DNA from: Streptomycetaceae bacterium
GTDB lineage: Bacteria > Actinomycetota > Actinomycetes > Nanopelagicales > Nanopelagicaceae
Reading direction: 5' to 3'
DNA: 21,067 nucleotides
Assembly (NCBI GenBank): GCA_027486075.1
Contig: JAIXPU010000143.1
Coordinates: 1 to 21,067, forward strand
Part shown: positions 14,287-21,067 of the stretch, piece after piece
Layout of the letters: the number at the start of each line of letters is the position of its first letter
Numbering within the stretch: position 1 is the first letter of the stretch
Notes under the pieces: generated by a model
Database searches by the model: none
What the model saw: the letters and a program-made list of their open reading frames with translations, nothing else
Told to the model about the DNA's origin: nothing
Made by a program: the position numbers and the translations under genes

Positions 14287-15174
14287 CTAGCCCTTAGTTG
14301 AACCGAGCGTGAGCCCTGCAATAAATTGCTTGCGCAGTACGAAGAAGAGAATCACTGTTGGCAGCGCCGCAATAATTGCGCCCGCGGCCAAGAGGTTGAA
14401 GTCAGTTACATACTGTCCTTGCAGACGTCTCAAAGCAGATGTGATTGGGCGCTTTGAATCATCTGACATCAAGACCAGCGCCCAGAAGAATTCGTTATAG
14501 ATCCAAGTGGTCATCAAGACGCTCAATGCAGCAAGTGCTGGACGCAAGAGCGGAAGAATGACATTCCAATAGTGGCGGAATACGTTGGCGCCATCGATAG
14601 TCGCTGATTCAGAGATTTCTTTCGGAATCGTCTTCATATAGGAAGAGAGTACAAAAGCTGCAAAGCCCACCTGGAATGCCACGTGAACAAGGATCAGACC
14701 GGCGTAATTGTTATAGAACATATTGCGGTTGCCGAATAGCTCTCCAACCCAGATAAACATCCAGAAGACCGGGATATAGGTAAGAACGATTGGCAACATA
14801 TTTCCAGCTGTAAAGAGCAACAAGATGGTGAGGTTGAACTTAAATTTATAGCGAGTAACAACGAATGCAATCAAAGAACCAAAGAAGAGAGTCAGGATTA
14901 CCGAAGGAATCGTGACGATTGCGGAATTGAGAAGGTATCCAGCAATTTCCATCTCTTTGACAGCGTTTACATAATTATCAAAATTAAGACTTCTTGGACG
15001 AGAGAAGATTCCATAAGAAATGATCTCGTTGTAGGGACGAAGTGAGGTCCATACTGTCCACAAGATTGGGAAGATCCAGACAAAGGCAAAGAATCCGATG
15101 AAAATCGAGATAAATGCATCTTTGCGCTTCTGCTTATCGCGATACCTCTTGTTAGTTGCCATTTCAGTGCTCAC
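14287..15174 (-). CDS. Sugar ABC transporter permease, MalG type
   Basis: Second membrane subunit of a CUT1-family sugar importer, 295 residues with six predicted membrane helices. The EAA-like loop that contacts the ATPase reads ESATIDGANVFRHYWNVILP. It starts with GTG 15174, where the upstream permease stop overlaps as GTGA and GGAGG lies eight bases upstream; an ATG four codons later is an alternative. It works with the MalF-type permease and the binding protein upstream. No ATPase gene is adjacent, so a shared MsiK-like ATPase elsewhere is likely, as in many actinobacteria. Confidence 0.92.
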   Translation of the reverse strand: MSTEMATNKRYRDKQKRKDAFISIFIGFFAFVWIFPILWTVWTSLRPYNEIISYGIFSRPRSLNFDNYVNAVKEMEIAGYLLNSAIVTIPSVILTLFFGSLIAFVVTRYKFKFNLTILLLFTAGNMLPIVLTYIPVFWMFIWVGELFGNRNMFYNNYAGLILVHVAFQVGFAAFVLSSYMKTIPKEISESATIDGANVFRHYWNVILPLLRPALAALSVLMTTWIYNEFFWALVLMSDDSKRPITSALRRLQGQYVTDFNLLAAGAIIAALPTVILFFVLRKQFIAGLTLGSTKG

Positions 15175-16082
15175 TTGAGGTCCTCCTTAAAGACAATACG
15201 GAGGTAAGTGATGATTGGCACGATGCAGAGCACCAGCAGGATTACTGCGTAAGCAGCGCCCTTCATTGAGAGACCTTGGCCGGCAAAGTTCTGGAAGACC
15301 AAGAGGTTGAGCAATGGGAAGATTGTTGGGCTGCCATAAATGATGTAAACCAAGTCGAAGGCGCGAAGTGATTCAATCAACGTGATAACAACGATGATGA
15401 TGTTTACAGGCTTCATCGTAGGCAAGATGATTTTGCGGAAAATCTGCCACTCTGTTGCTCCATCAATCGCTGCTGCTTCCTTGAGTGCAGGATCAACTGA
15501 CTTGAGGCCAGATAAATAGAGCAGCATGATGTAACCAATATGGCGCCACGATGCAACACCCAAAATCACCCAGGTATTGATATCCGGGTTGCCCCAGATA
15601 GATATGGCATTGCCAATATCTAGACCCATCAACCCCTGAACAAATCCGCCAGGCTGGAGCATAAAGTTCCAGATAATTCCGATGACTGCGAGAGACAGCA
15701 CAACAGGAAGATAGAAGATGGATTCATAGAAGGCATGGCCTTTGATGCCTCGATCGACTTGATACGCAAGCAAAATTCCAAGAGGTGTAGCTACCAGCAC
15801 GAAGAAGGCGAGCCAAACGCCGTTGTTCTTGAGTGCCTCGTAGAAAAGTGGTTCATTTAAGAAGATGGTCTTGTAATTTTGAATTCCTGCCCACCGAATA
15901 TCAGAGAGGCGAATTCCGTTCCAATAAGTGAATGAAAGAAAAATTGTTACTACGGCAGGGACCCAGAGAAGAAGTATCTGAAGGAGCGTTGGGATGCCAA
16001 CAAATGCGGAGAGGGTAAAACGATCTGTCTTGGAAAGAGAGCGGCGACTACGAGTTTTTTTACTCGTAGTCGCCGTCTTCAT
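15171..16082 (-). CDS. Sugar ABC transporter permease, MalF type
   Basis: First membrane subunit of the CUT1 sugar importer, 303 residues. After a basic N-terminus (MKTATTSKKTRSRRSLSKTD) come six hydrophobic segments. The EAA loop is seen as LKEAAAIDGATEWQIFRKII. ATG 16082 is the only usable in-frame start, because a stop codon lies just upstream and no ATG, GTG or TTG follows in the N-terminal region. The nearest Shine-Dalgarno-like AAAGG is only one base from the ATG, an awkward distance. Codons 3-14 form a 14-bp hairpin (see separate entry), so low translation relative to the binding protein is expected. Confidence 0.92.
   Translation of the reverse strand: MKTATTSKKTRSRRSLSKTDRFTLSAFVGIPTLLQILLLWVPAVVTIFLSFTYWNGIRLSDIRWAGIQNYKTIFLNEPLFYEALKNNGVWLAFFVLVATPLGILLAYQVDRGIKGHAFYESIFYLPVVLSLAVIGIIWNFMLQPGGFVQGLMGLDIGNAISIWGNPDINTWVILGVASWRHIGYIMLLYLSGLKSVDPALKEAAAIDGATEWQIFRKIILPTMKPVNIIIVVITLIESLRAFDLVYIIYGSPTIFPLLNLLVFQNFAGQGLSMKGAAYAVILLVLCIVPIITYLRIVFKEDLK
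16042..16075 (-). repeat. 14-bp perfect inverted repeat inside the MalF-type permease start
   Basis: CGGCGACTACGAGT (16042-16055) and ACTCGTAGTCGCCG (16062-16075) are perfectly complementary around a six-base loop, eight bases inside the permease gene. In the mRNA this is a very stable hairpin with an A-rich loop. There is no T run after it on either strand, so it is not an intrinsic terminator. It may protect the binding-protein mRNA from 3' exonucleases and limit initiation on the permease gene. The sequence is direct; the role is inferred. Confidence 0.75.
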
Positions 16083-16102
16083 ACCTTTAACTTACTATGA
16101 TT

Positions 16103-16137
16103 CTAATTAAATGACAAAGTTAGCGTCAGTTAATTAG
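16103..16137 (-). repeat. Hairpin at the binding-protein stop codon
   Basis: CTAATTAA pairs with TTAATTAG (outer 8 bp) and TGAC with GTCA (inner 4 bp), with one mismatch between them and a nine-base loop. The hairpin includes the stop codon of the binding protein. Together with the next hairpin (16042-16075) it lies between highly expressed binding protein and lowly expressed permeases. No T run follows. Confidence 0.55.
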
Positions 16138-17444
16138 TTCTTAGGAAGTGCATCCCATTGAGCTTGTACGCTCTCGAGGATCTTGTTGATATCTGAAGGC
16201 TTCTTAATGAAGCTCTGGATTGCTGGACCAACAACTGGACCTGCAAAGTCTCCACGAGCATCGCGATCCAAGAAGAACATGATGTTCTTAGCTGAACCAA
16301 GAACTGCCAACTTCTGCTTGTTAAATGAATCGTATGAAGAAGTATCAAATGACTTGGATACGTAAATATTTGTATCGCCAGCCTTGATTGCTTCAGTGAT
16401 TCCTTCTGGAGATGCCCAGAACTGCGCGAGCGCCTTTCCGCCTGCAACGTTCTTGCCGTTTGCAGCAACAGAAATACCATCGAGCGGTGCATCAATTGAA
16501 TCGATACCCCACTTTGGATTGATTTCTGGGAATGGAACGACCCATAGATCGTCGTAATCTGCCTGTGACTTCGCCTTGAAGTCGTTAGCAAACCATGAAC
16601 CCATCATCATTGCGCCGGTCTTCTTCTGGAGAAGAAGGTCACGCATGCCGTCCCATGAAATATCCAAGACGTTTTCGTTCATGAATGGGATGAGCTGGGC
16701 GAAGTACTTGAATGTCTCTTTGGTCTTTGCATCAGTCCACTTTGCGCGACCGTTAAGTAGGTCGATGTGGTACTTGTAACCATTGATACGTGCGTTGAGG
16801 ATGTCGAATGTACCCATTGCTTCCCAGCCGCCCTTGGCGCCGAGTGAGTATCCAACAAGACCCTTCTTCTGTGTAAGAGTCATCAACTTGATGAAGTCAT
16901 CCCAGGTATCAATCTTCTCTGGGTTCATTCCAATTTCCTTCACCATTGACTTGCGGTAGTGCAGAGCCCATGGGTAGTAAGTTGTTGGAAGGATGTATGG
17001 CTTCTTTGATACTGGGCTTGTTGCACCCTTGATTGCTGATGTTGGAAGTGTTGGCTTCAAACGGTTGATTTCGCGTGTGAGATCTGCAAGAAGACCCATT
17101 TCACCGAAGTGGTTTGAGCGGTATCCAGCCATCCAACCGAATGCATCATCAGGTGATCCCTGCATGATTTGCGCGAAGTTGTTCTGGAAGTCATCTGAGT
17201 TGACTTGCTGAGCAACAACCTTTGCACCAGTCTTCTTTGCAAAGGCATCGTTTACAGCCTTAGCAATCTTGTCTCCAGTTGCTCCACCACCACGCGTTGT
17301 CCAGCGAACGGTGCTTCCCTTGAGACGTGTTGCAGCATCCGCTGAGCTAGTTGCAATTGTGCTGCCGGCGACTAGGCCTAGTCCACCAACTGCAGCGCCC
17401 TTGAGCAACGAACGGCGTGATACCGAATTCGTGTTCTCTGACAT
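16134..17444 (-). CDS. TAT-exported sugar-binding protein of the ABC importer (SBP family 1)
   Basis: Extracellular solute-binding protein of 436 residues for the CUT1 importer. The N-terminus MSENTNSVSRRSLLKGAAVG has a twin-arginine motif (SRRSLLKG) followed by a hydrophobic core and ADAATRL, so export by the Tat system is expected. No lipobox cysteine is visible, so how it stays at the cell surface is unclear. The mature part shows family features such as VRWTTRGGGATGDKIAKAVN and W-rich segments. AAAGGA lies six bases upstream of the ATG. Its neighbours suggest L-fucose or a related sugar as ligand; the ligand itself cannot be read. Confidence 0.9.
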   Translation of the reverse strand: MSENTNSVSRRSLLKGAAVGGLGLVAGSTIATSSADAATRLKGSTVRWTTRGGGATGDKIAKAVNDAFAKKTGAKVVAQQVNSDDFQNNFAQIMQGSPDDAFGWMAGYRSNHFGEMGLLADLTREINRLKPTLPTSAIKGATSPVSKKPYILPTTYYPWALHYRKSMVKEIGMNPEKIDTWDDFIKLMTLTQKKGLVGYSLGAKGGWEAMGTFDILNARINGYKYHIDLLNGRAKWTDAKTKETFKYFAQLIPFMNENVLDISWDGMRDLLLQKKTGAMMMGSWFANDFKAKSQADYDDLWVVPFPEINPKWGIDSIDAPLDGISVAANGKNVAGGKALAQFWASPEGITEAIKAGDTNIYVSKSFDTSSYDSFNKQKLAVLGSAKNIMFFLDRDARGDFAGPVVGPAIQSFIKKPSDINKILESVQAQWDALPKN

Positions 17445-17590
17445 ATGAGTCCTTTTCTTTGAGGGTATGACTTCGAAGTCATGAGGTTCCTGGAGGGTGC
17501 CGGGTCCCGCATGTAGCCTGAAACCTACCCTTGGGCAGAAGTGAAACCCAGTGATTTTCTATAACGAAAGCATTACAAATGGGGGCGAGA
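17445..17590 (-). promoter_or_regulatory. 146-base leader region of the sugar-binding-protein operon
   Basis: This gap between msrB and the binding protein holds a 16-base perfect palindrome ATGACTTCGAAGTCAT (17467-17482), just before the Shine-Dalgarno, and a near-palindrome TAACGAAAGCATTA (17562-17575) of the kind used by LacI-family sugar repressors. On the minus strand GGTTTC can pair with GGAACC across about 29 bases, and CTGCC with GGTAG, so a folded leader is possible. I could not match it to a known riboswitch, and no convincing -35/-10 pair was found. Confidence 0.4.
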
Positions 17591-17989
17591 TTAGGCCTTT
17601 TCCTCAAGAATGAGCGAGACCGAGTTGATGCACCAGCGCTGATCCGTAGGTACGTCAAAGCCCTCGCCCTCGAAAACGTGGCCCAGGTGCGAATCACATT
17701 TGGCACAGCGGACCTCAGTCCTGATGCGCGGGGCCAGCGAGCGATCTTCAATTAAGGTCACAGCGTCGTCAGAAGTTGGCGCATAAAAAGATGGCCAACC
17801 GCAGCCAGAATGAAACTTTGTCTCAGAGCGAAAGAGTTCGTTGCCACATGCCTTGCAGCGATAACTGCCGACAGTTTCGGTGTCGGTGTATTCGCCGGTA
17901 AATGGTCTTTCGGTTGCGCCTTCACGGAGCACTGCATAAGAAAGAGGATCTAACTTGGCGCGAAGCTCTTCCTCATTTATCGAACTCAT
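17591..17989 (-). CDS. msrB: Peptide-methionine (R)-S-oxide reductase
   Basis: Repairs oxidised methionine (R-sulfoxide) in proteins. The 132-residue protein has the catalytic cysteine C120 in RWCINS, the substrate-binding SGCGWPSF (61-68) and a structural zinc site of two CxxC pairs (C45/C48 and C95/C98). Its ATG overlaps the stop of the upstream dehydrogenase by four bases (ATGA), so it is translationally coupled to the fuconate genes, an unexpected partner. Cytoplasmic: no signal peptide. Confidence 0.97.
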   Translation of the reverse strand: MSSINEEELRAKLDPLSYAVLREGATERPFTGEYTDTETVGSYRCKACGNELFRSETKFHSGCGWPSFYAPTSDDAVTLIEDRSLAPRIRTEVRCAKCDSHLGHVFEGEGFDVPTDQRWCINSVSLILEEKA

Positions 17990-18723
17990 TTAGGAATTCG
18001 CAAACCTTGCATTCCACCATCGACAGAGAGAGATGTTCCAGTTGTAGAACCTTGCAGTGGGCTTGCCAAGAAACAGAGCGCGCGAGCAACTTCTTCAGCG
18101 CTAACGAGTCTTCCCATAGGTTGACGCGCTTCGAGCGCTTTACGTTCGGCAGCAGGGTCAGCTGCTTGCGCAAGTAAGCGTTGTACCCAAGGTGTATCTG
18201 CTGTTCCGGGATTAACGCAGTTAACGCGAATGCCTTCGGCGATGTGATCGTTAGCCATCGCTAAAGTAAGTGAAAGGACTGCGCCCTTTGTCGCGCTGTA
18301 AAGAGCGCGTTTAGGAATTCCAGCTGTTGCGGCGACTGAGCAAACATTGGTAATTGATGCTGACTTGCTCTTGCGAAGAAGCGGCAAGGCGCCACGAGCT
18401 GTACGAGCGATTCCAACGATGTTGATATTCATGACTTTATGCCACTCTTCTGATGGATTGGCTTCTACGTTTCCAACAGAGCTAATAGCAGCGCTGTTAA
18501 TAAGAATGTCCAGCGATGAGATCTTTGAGAATGCTGCGGCGACAGATGCGTCGTCTCCGACATCACATTGCAACCATTCGCCTACGCCAGCAAGTCCACC
18601 CTCTGCAATGTCGAGCCCATAAACCTTGGCTCCCCCATCTGCAAGAATCTTTGCGGTAGCGAGGCCAATTCCTGAACCTGCTCCGGTTACAGCTGCTGTC
18701 AGTCCTGCGAATTCTTTACTCAT
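17986..18723 (-). CDS. Short-chain dehydrogenase, probable 2-keto-3-deoxy-L-fuconate dehydrogenase
   Basis: A 245-residue classical SDR. The cofactor motif is TGAGSGIG (13-20), LINSAA replaces the usual NNAG, and the catalytic residues are S129, Y142 and K146 (YSATK). The fit to 2-keto-3-deoxy-L-fuconate dehydrogenases comes mainly from the preceding fuconate dehydratase. The start at ATG 18723 overlaps the dehydratase stop (ATGA); an in-frame ATG four codons earlier has AGGA five bases upstream and cannot be excluded. It would produce 2,4-diketo-3-deoxyfuconate with NAD+. Confidence 0.85.
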   Translation of the reverse strand: MSKEFAGLTAAVTGAGSGIGLATAKILADGGAKVYGLDIAEGGLAGVGEWLQCDVGDDASVAAAFSKISSLDILINSAAISSVGNVEANPSEEWHKVMNINIVGIARTARGALPLLRKSKSASITNVCSVAATAGIPKRALYSATKGAVLSLTLAMANDHIAEGIRVNCVNPGTADTPWVQRLLAQAADPAAERKALEARQPMGRLVSAEEVARALCFLASPLQGSTTGTSLSVDGGMQGLRIPK

Positions 18724-20018
18724 GCGTTTGCCCATTCTTTTCCTGTAGGGAATGTGAAGTCTGCGATTGATTGTGCATACATCTCACCACCAGCACCTGG
18801 CTCTGATGGTGGCATGTAATGCGCATTTTGGATATTGGTTGGTACGACAAAGTGCTCGTGCAGGTGATCAACGAACTCAACTACTCGCTCTGAGTGATGT
18901 CCAGTGACGGCCACCGCATCGAACATAGCGAGATGCTGCACAAGTTCGCAGAGGCCAACGCCGCCAGCATGAGGACATACCGGAACACCGAACTTTGCTG
19001 CCATCAAGATATTTGCAAGGTTTTCATTCACACCAGCTACACGCGTGGCATCAATCTGCATAAATGAGAAGGACTTCGCCTGCAACATCTGCTTAAAGAT
19101 AATGCGGTTCATGCCGTGCTCACCGGTTGCAACTCTTACTGGTGCAATCGCCTTTGCAATAGCTGCGTGCCCGAGGACATCATCAGGGTTCGTTGGTTCT
19201 TCCACCCAATGAAGATTGACATCGCCGATTCCTTTAATCCATTCAATGGCCTGGTTGACATCCCATACTTGGTTGGCATCAATGGAAATTTTGATATTTG
19301 GTCCAACTGCTTCACGAGCTAAACGCAGGCGACGCTTGTCATCTTCGAGCGAACCACCGCACTTTAACTTGATAAGTGTGTAACCGTCCGCAACTGCCTC
19401 TTTGGCAAGACGCACCATCTTCTCATCGCTATATCCCAACCATCCGGGAGTAGTTGTGTAGGCAGGTAAACCTTCTGCAATTAACTTTGCTTCATTAGCG
19501 GCTCGTTGTGGCACTGCCTTGCGCAAAATCTCTAGCGCTTCTTCAGGGGTAAGCGCATCAGTGATGTATCTAAAGTCAACGAGATCAACAATCTCTTCTG
19601 GTGATAAATCTGAGAGGAATTTCCAGAGCGGCTTCTTTGCATGTTTTGTAACAAGATCCCATGCTGCATTAATAACTGCACCTGCAGCCATTTGCGTAAC
19701 GCCTTTTTCTGGTCCCAACCAACGAATCTGTGAATCGCGTACCAAGCTGCGCGCGAAGTCGCCCATGCTGGTTGCTAAATCGGCGACATCGCGGCCAAGG
19801 GCATATGGCGCAAGAAGCGAAATAGCATCGCACTGTAAATCGTTACCGCGTCCGCAGGTAAAGACAAAGCCATGCCCTTGTATTTGTGGGTCATCTGTTT
19901 CTAGAATTACCAAAGCTGCTGAATAGTCAGGTTCCTTATTCATTGCATCAGAACCATCGAGTCCCCGCGAAGTTGGGAAGCGAACATCTATTGTTTTAAA
20001 TCCAGTGACCTTAGGCAT
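18720..20018 (-). CDS. L-fuconate dehydratase (enolase superfamily)
   Basis: Dehydrates L-fuconate to 2-keto-3-deoxy-L-fuconate with Mg2+. The protein has 432 residues, close to the family length. The full catalytic set is visible: base K219 in LIKLKCGG, metal ligands D247 (SIDAN), E273 (WVEEP) and E300 (TGEHG), and H350 in CPHAGGVGLCELVQH. Each is one residue before the recalled K220/D248/E274/E301/H351 of the Xanthomonas enzyme. AAAGGA precedes the ATG by six bases. It leads the minus-strand operon and faces the aldo/keto reductase across a shared control region. Confidence 0.93.
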   Translation of the reverse strand: MPKVTGFKTIDVRFPTSRGLDGSDAMNKEPDYSAALVILETDDPQIQGHGFVFTCGRGNDLQCDAISLLAPYALGRDVADLATSMGDFARSLVRDSQIRWLGPEKGVTQMAAGAVINAAWDLVTKHAKKPLWKFLSDLSPEEIVDLVDFRYITDALTPEEALEILRKAVPQRAANEAKLIAEGLPAYTTTPGWLGYSDEKMVRLAKEAVADGYTLIKLKCGGSLEDDKRRLRLAREAVGPNIKISIDANQVWDVNQAIEWIKGIGDVNLHWVEEPTNPDDVLGHAAIAKAIAPVRVATGEHGMNRIIFKQMLQAKSFSFMQIDATRVAGVNENLANILMAAKFGVPVCPHAGGVGLCELVQHLAMFDAVAVTGHHSERVVEFVDHLHEHFVVPTNIQNAHYMPPSEPGAGGEMYAQSIADFTFPTGKEWANA

Positions 20019-20049
20019 GAGATTCCTTTGCTAAATAATTTAAAACTGA

Positions 20050-20087
20050 CTCTTCGCTAGACGTGAAAAATCATATATGATGATTAA
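20050..20087 (+). promoter_or_regulatory. Divergent control region with palindrome and leaderless promoter
   Basis: For the plus strand, TTCGCT (20053-20058) and TATGAT (20076-20081) are 17 bases apart, and transcription should begin at about 20088, the A of the ATG, so the mRNA is probably leaderless; no Shine-Dalgarno is present. The palindrome ATCATATATGAT (20070-20081) overlaps the -10 box and could be a GntR- or LacI-type operator acting on both genes. Opposite, TTCACG and TAAATT fit a weak minus-strand promoter for the dehydratase. Confidence 0.5.
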
Positions 20088-21065
20088 ATGGCGCGACACA
20101 ATCAGAAAGTAAAGCTAAAGCGTTCCGATCTTGAAGTAACTCGATTAAGTCTCGGGACTGCCCCTCTCGGCGGTCTTTTTAAGTCTGTCACCGATGCAGA
20201 TGGAGATGAACTGCTCAATACCGCCCTTGATGTGGGCATCAATTACTTTGACACCGCACCACAGTACGGCCATGGCGTTGCTGAAATTCGATTAGGCAAA
20301 GCGCTACGTGGCGCAAAGGTTCCCTTTGTCGTTGAGACAAAAGTTGGTCGAGTCCTTCGCCATGACCCAAACGCTGAAATCTTTCCCTGGTTTCCAGATG
20401 CACCCCGCGATTTAGTTCCGGTATTCGACTATTCCCAAGATGGAATCCGTCGCGCCTTCGACGAGAGCCTTGAGCGAATGGGTCTTGATCATCTCGATAT
20501 CGTTTTGATGCACGACTGTGAAGCGCATGTCAAAGAAGCTATTGAAAGCGCATTCCCTGTCCTTGCTGAATATCGCTCACAAGGTCTCATCAAAGCAGTA
20601 GGTATCGGTATCAACCATGCTGAGGAAGCACTTCAGATTATGAAGGGCACTGATTTGGATATCGCACTGATCGCCGGCAGATATTCACTCCTTGATCAGA
20701 TTTCACATCGCGAACTCTTTCCATACGCACTTGCTCACAACATTGATATCTCAATGGGTGGAGTGCTTAACTCAGGCGTTCTTGCTAATCCCGTCGCTGG
20801 TGCAACGTATAACTATCTGCCAGCGTCAGATGAAATCATCGCGCGCGCTGCCAAGATTGGTGAATTCCTCAAGGCTCGCAATATTCCGCTGCTCGCTGCA
20901 GCGCTGCAATTCCCGCTCCGCCATCCAGCAGTAACCTCAGTGTTGACGGGTCCACGAACTGCCGCTGAACTTCTCGAGAATGTCGATGCCTTTAACTTAG
21001 AGCTTCCAGCTGATATCTGGGCAGAGCTCGAAGGCGCCAACCTCATCGAAAGGATCCCTGCATGA
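20088..21065 (+). CDS. Aldo/keto reductase, L-fucose (D-threo-aldose) dehydrogenase type
   Basis: NAD(P)-dependent oxidation of L-fucose (or D-arabinose/L-galactose type sugars) to the lactone, the first step of non-phosphorylative degradation. The 325-residue TIM barrel has the catalytic tetrad D55, Y60, K85 and H142 in FDTAPQYG, ETKVG and VLMHDCE. The C-terminal region with FPLRHPAVTSVLTG is typical of the D-threo-aldose dehydrogenase group. The TGA overlaps an ATG (ATGA), so it is the first gene of a plus-strand operon. Exact sugar preference is inferred from the adjacent fuconate dehydratase. Confidence 0.9.
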   Translation: MARHNQKVKLKRSDLEVTRLSLGTAPLGGLFKSVTDADGDELLNTALDVGINYFDTAPQYGHGVAEIRLGKALRGAKVPFVVETKVGRVLRHDPNAEIFPWFPDAPRDLVPVFDYSQDGIRRAFDESLERMGLDHLDIVLMHDCEAHVKEAIESAFPVLAEYRSQGLIKAVGIGINHAEEALQIMKGTDLDIALIAGRYSLLDQISHRELFPYALAHNIDISMGGVLNSGVLANPVAGATYNYLPASDEIIARAAKIGEFLKARNIPLLAAALQFPLRHPAVTSVLTGPRTAAELLENVDAFNLELPADIWAELEGANLIERIPA

Positions 21066-21067
21066 GC
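21062..21067 (+). CDS. Start of next gene, cut by the window edge
   Basis: ATGAGC at the last six bases opens a reading frame that overlaps the aldo/keto reductase stop (ATGA), the pattern seen for coupled genes throughout this window. Only Met-Ser is visible. A fuconolactonase would complete the pathway, but that is a guess from context. Confidence 0.4.

Noticed and set aside
16042..16075. Perfect inverted repeat as a terminator
   Set aside because: No T run follows the stem on either strand; the T/A run lies in the loop, and the repeat is inside coding sequence.
17479..17751. 90-codon open frame covering the msrB end and the leader
   Set aside because: It overlaps msrB in another frame, has Arg-rich random composition and no recognisable domain.
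1..21067. CRISPR array, prophage, insertion sequence or integrase
   Set aside because: No spaced direct repeats, transposase or integrase motifs were seen on either strand.

Overview
The window looks like a chromosomal segment of a streamlined Actinomycetota (actinobacterium), most likely of the freshwater Nanopelagicales/acI type. This is inferred from three things: the actinobacterial gene order rpmG-hadA-hadB ... murB ... aspC ... tRNA-Trp-secE-nusG-rplK-rplA followed by an rplJ leader, the very tight packing with 1-4 nt gene overlaps, and a moderate G+C judged by eye. There is no 16S gene here, so the rank below phylum is inference. No mobile element, phage gene or CRISPR array was seen, and no gene-free stretch exceeds about 150 bases.

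Left part (1-8220), almost all on the minus strand, is housekeeping. Reading in the direction of transcription: tRNA-Thr, tRNA-Met, rpmG, hadA, hadB, a CysRS-tail/glycosyltransferase fusion and murB; then, after a plus-strand aspC-type aminotransferase, tRNA-Trp, secE, nusG, rplK and rplA, ending in a hairpin terminator. A CPA2-type cation/proton antiporter follows. The left edge holds the promoter, L10 leader and attenuator of rplJ, whose coding region lies outside the window.

Middle part (8275-13060) is one minus-strand sulfane-sulfur/persulfide operon. It has a promoter whose spacer is filled by a perfect CsoR/CstR-type palindrome, a 38-residue Cys-rich protein, a CstR-like repressor lacking the copper-binding His, a rhodanese lipoprotein, a CoA-disulfide-reductase/rhodanese fusion, a second paralogous Cys-rich miniprotein, thioredoxin, a methyltransferase and a quinone-oxidoreductase-like enzyme. 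The first four genes fit known persulfide biology. The paired miniproteins and the last two enzymes are the undescribed part.

Right part (13083-21067) has an FUSC-like membrane protein, then a sugar ABC importer (TAT-exported binding protein and two permeases, no ATPase gene) with two strong RNA hairpins between binding protein and permeases. Next come MsrB, a short-chain dehydrogenase and an L-fuconate dehydratase with the full catalytic set. A divergent aldo/keto reductase of the L-fucose (D-threo-aldose) dehydrogenase type appears to start on a leaderless transcript. Together these suggest uptake and non-phosphorylative oxidation of L-fucose or a related sugar. The next gene of that plus-strand operon starts at the right edge.
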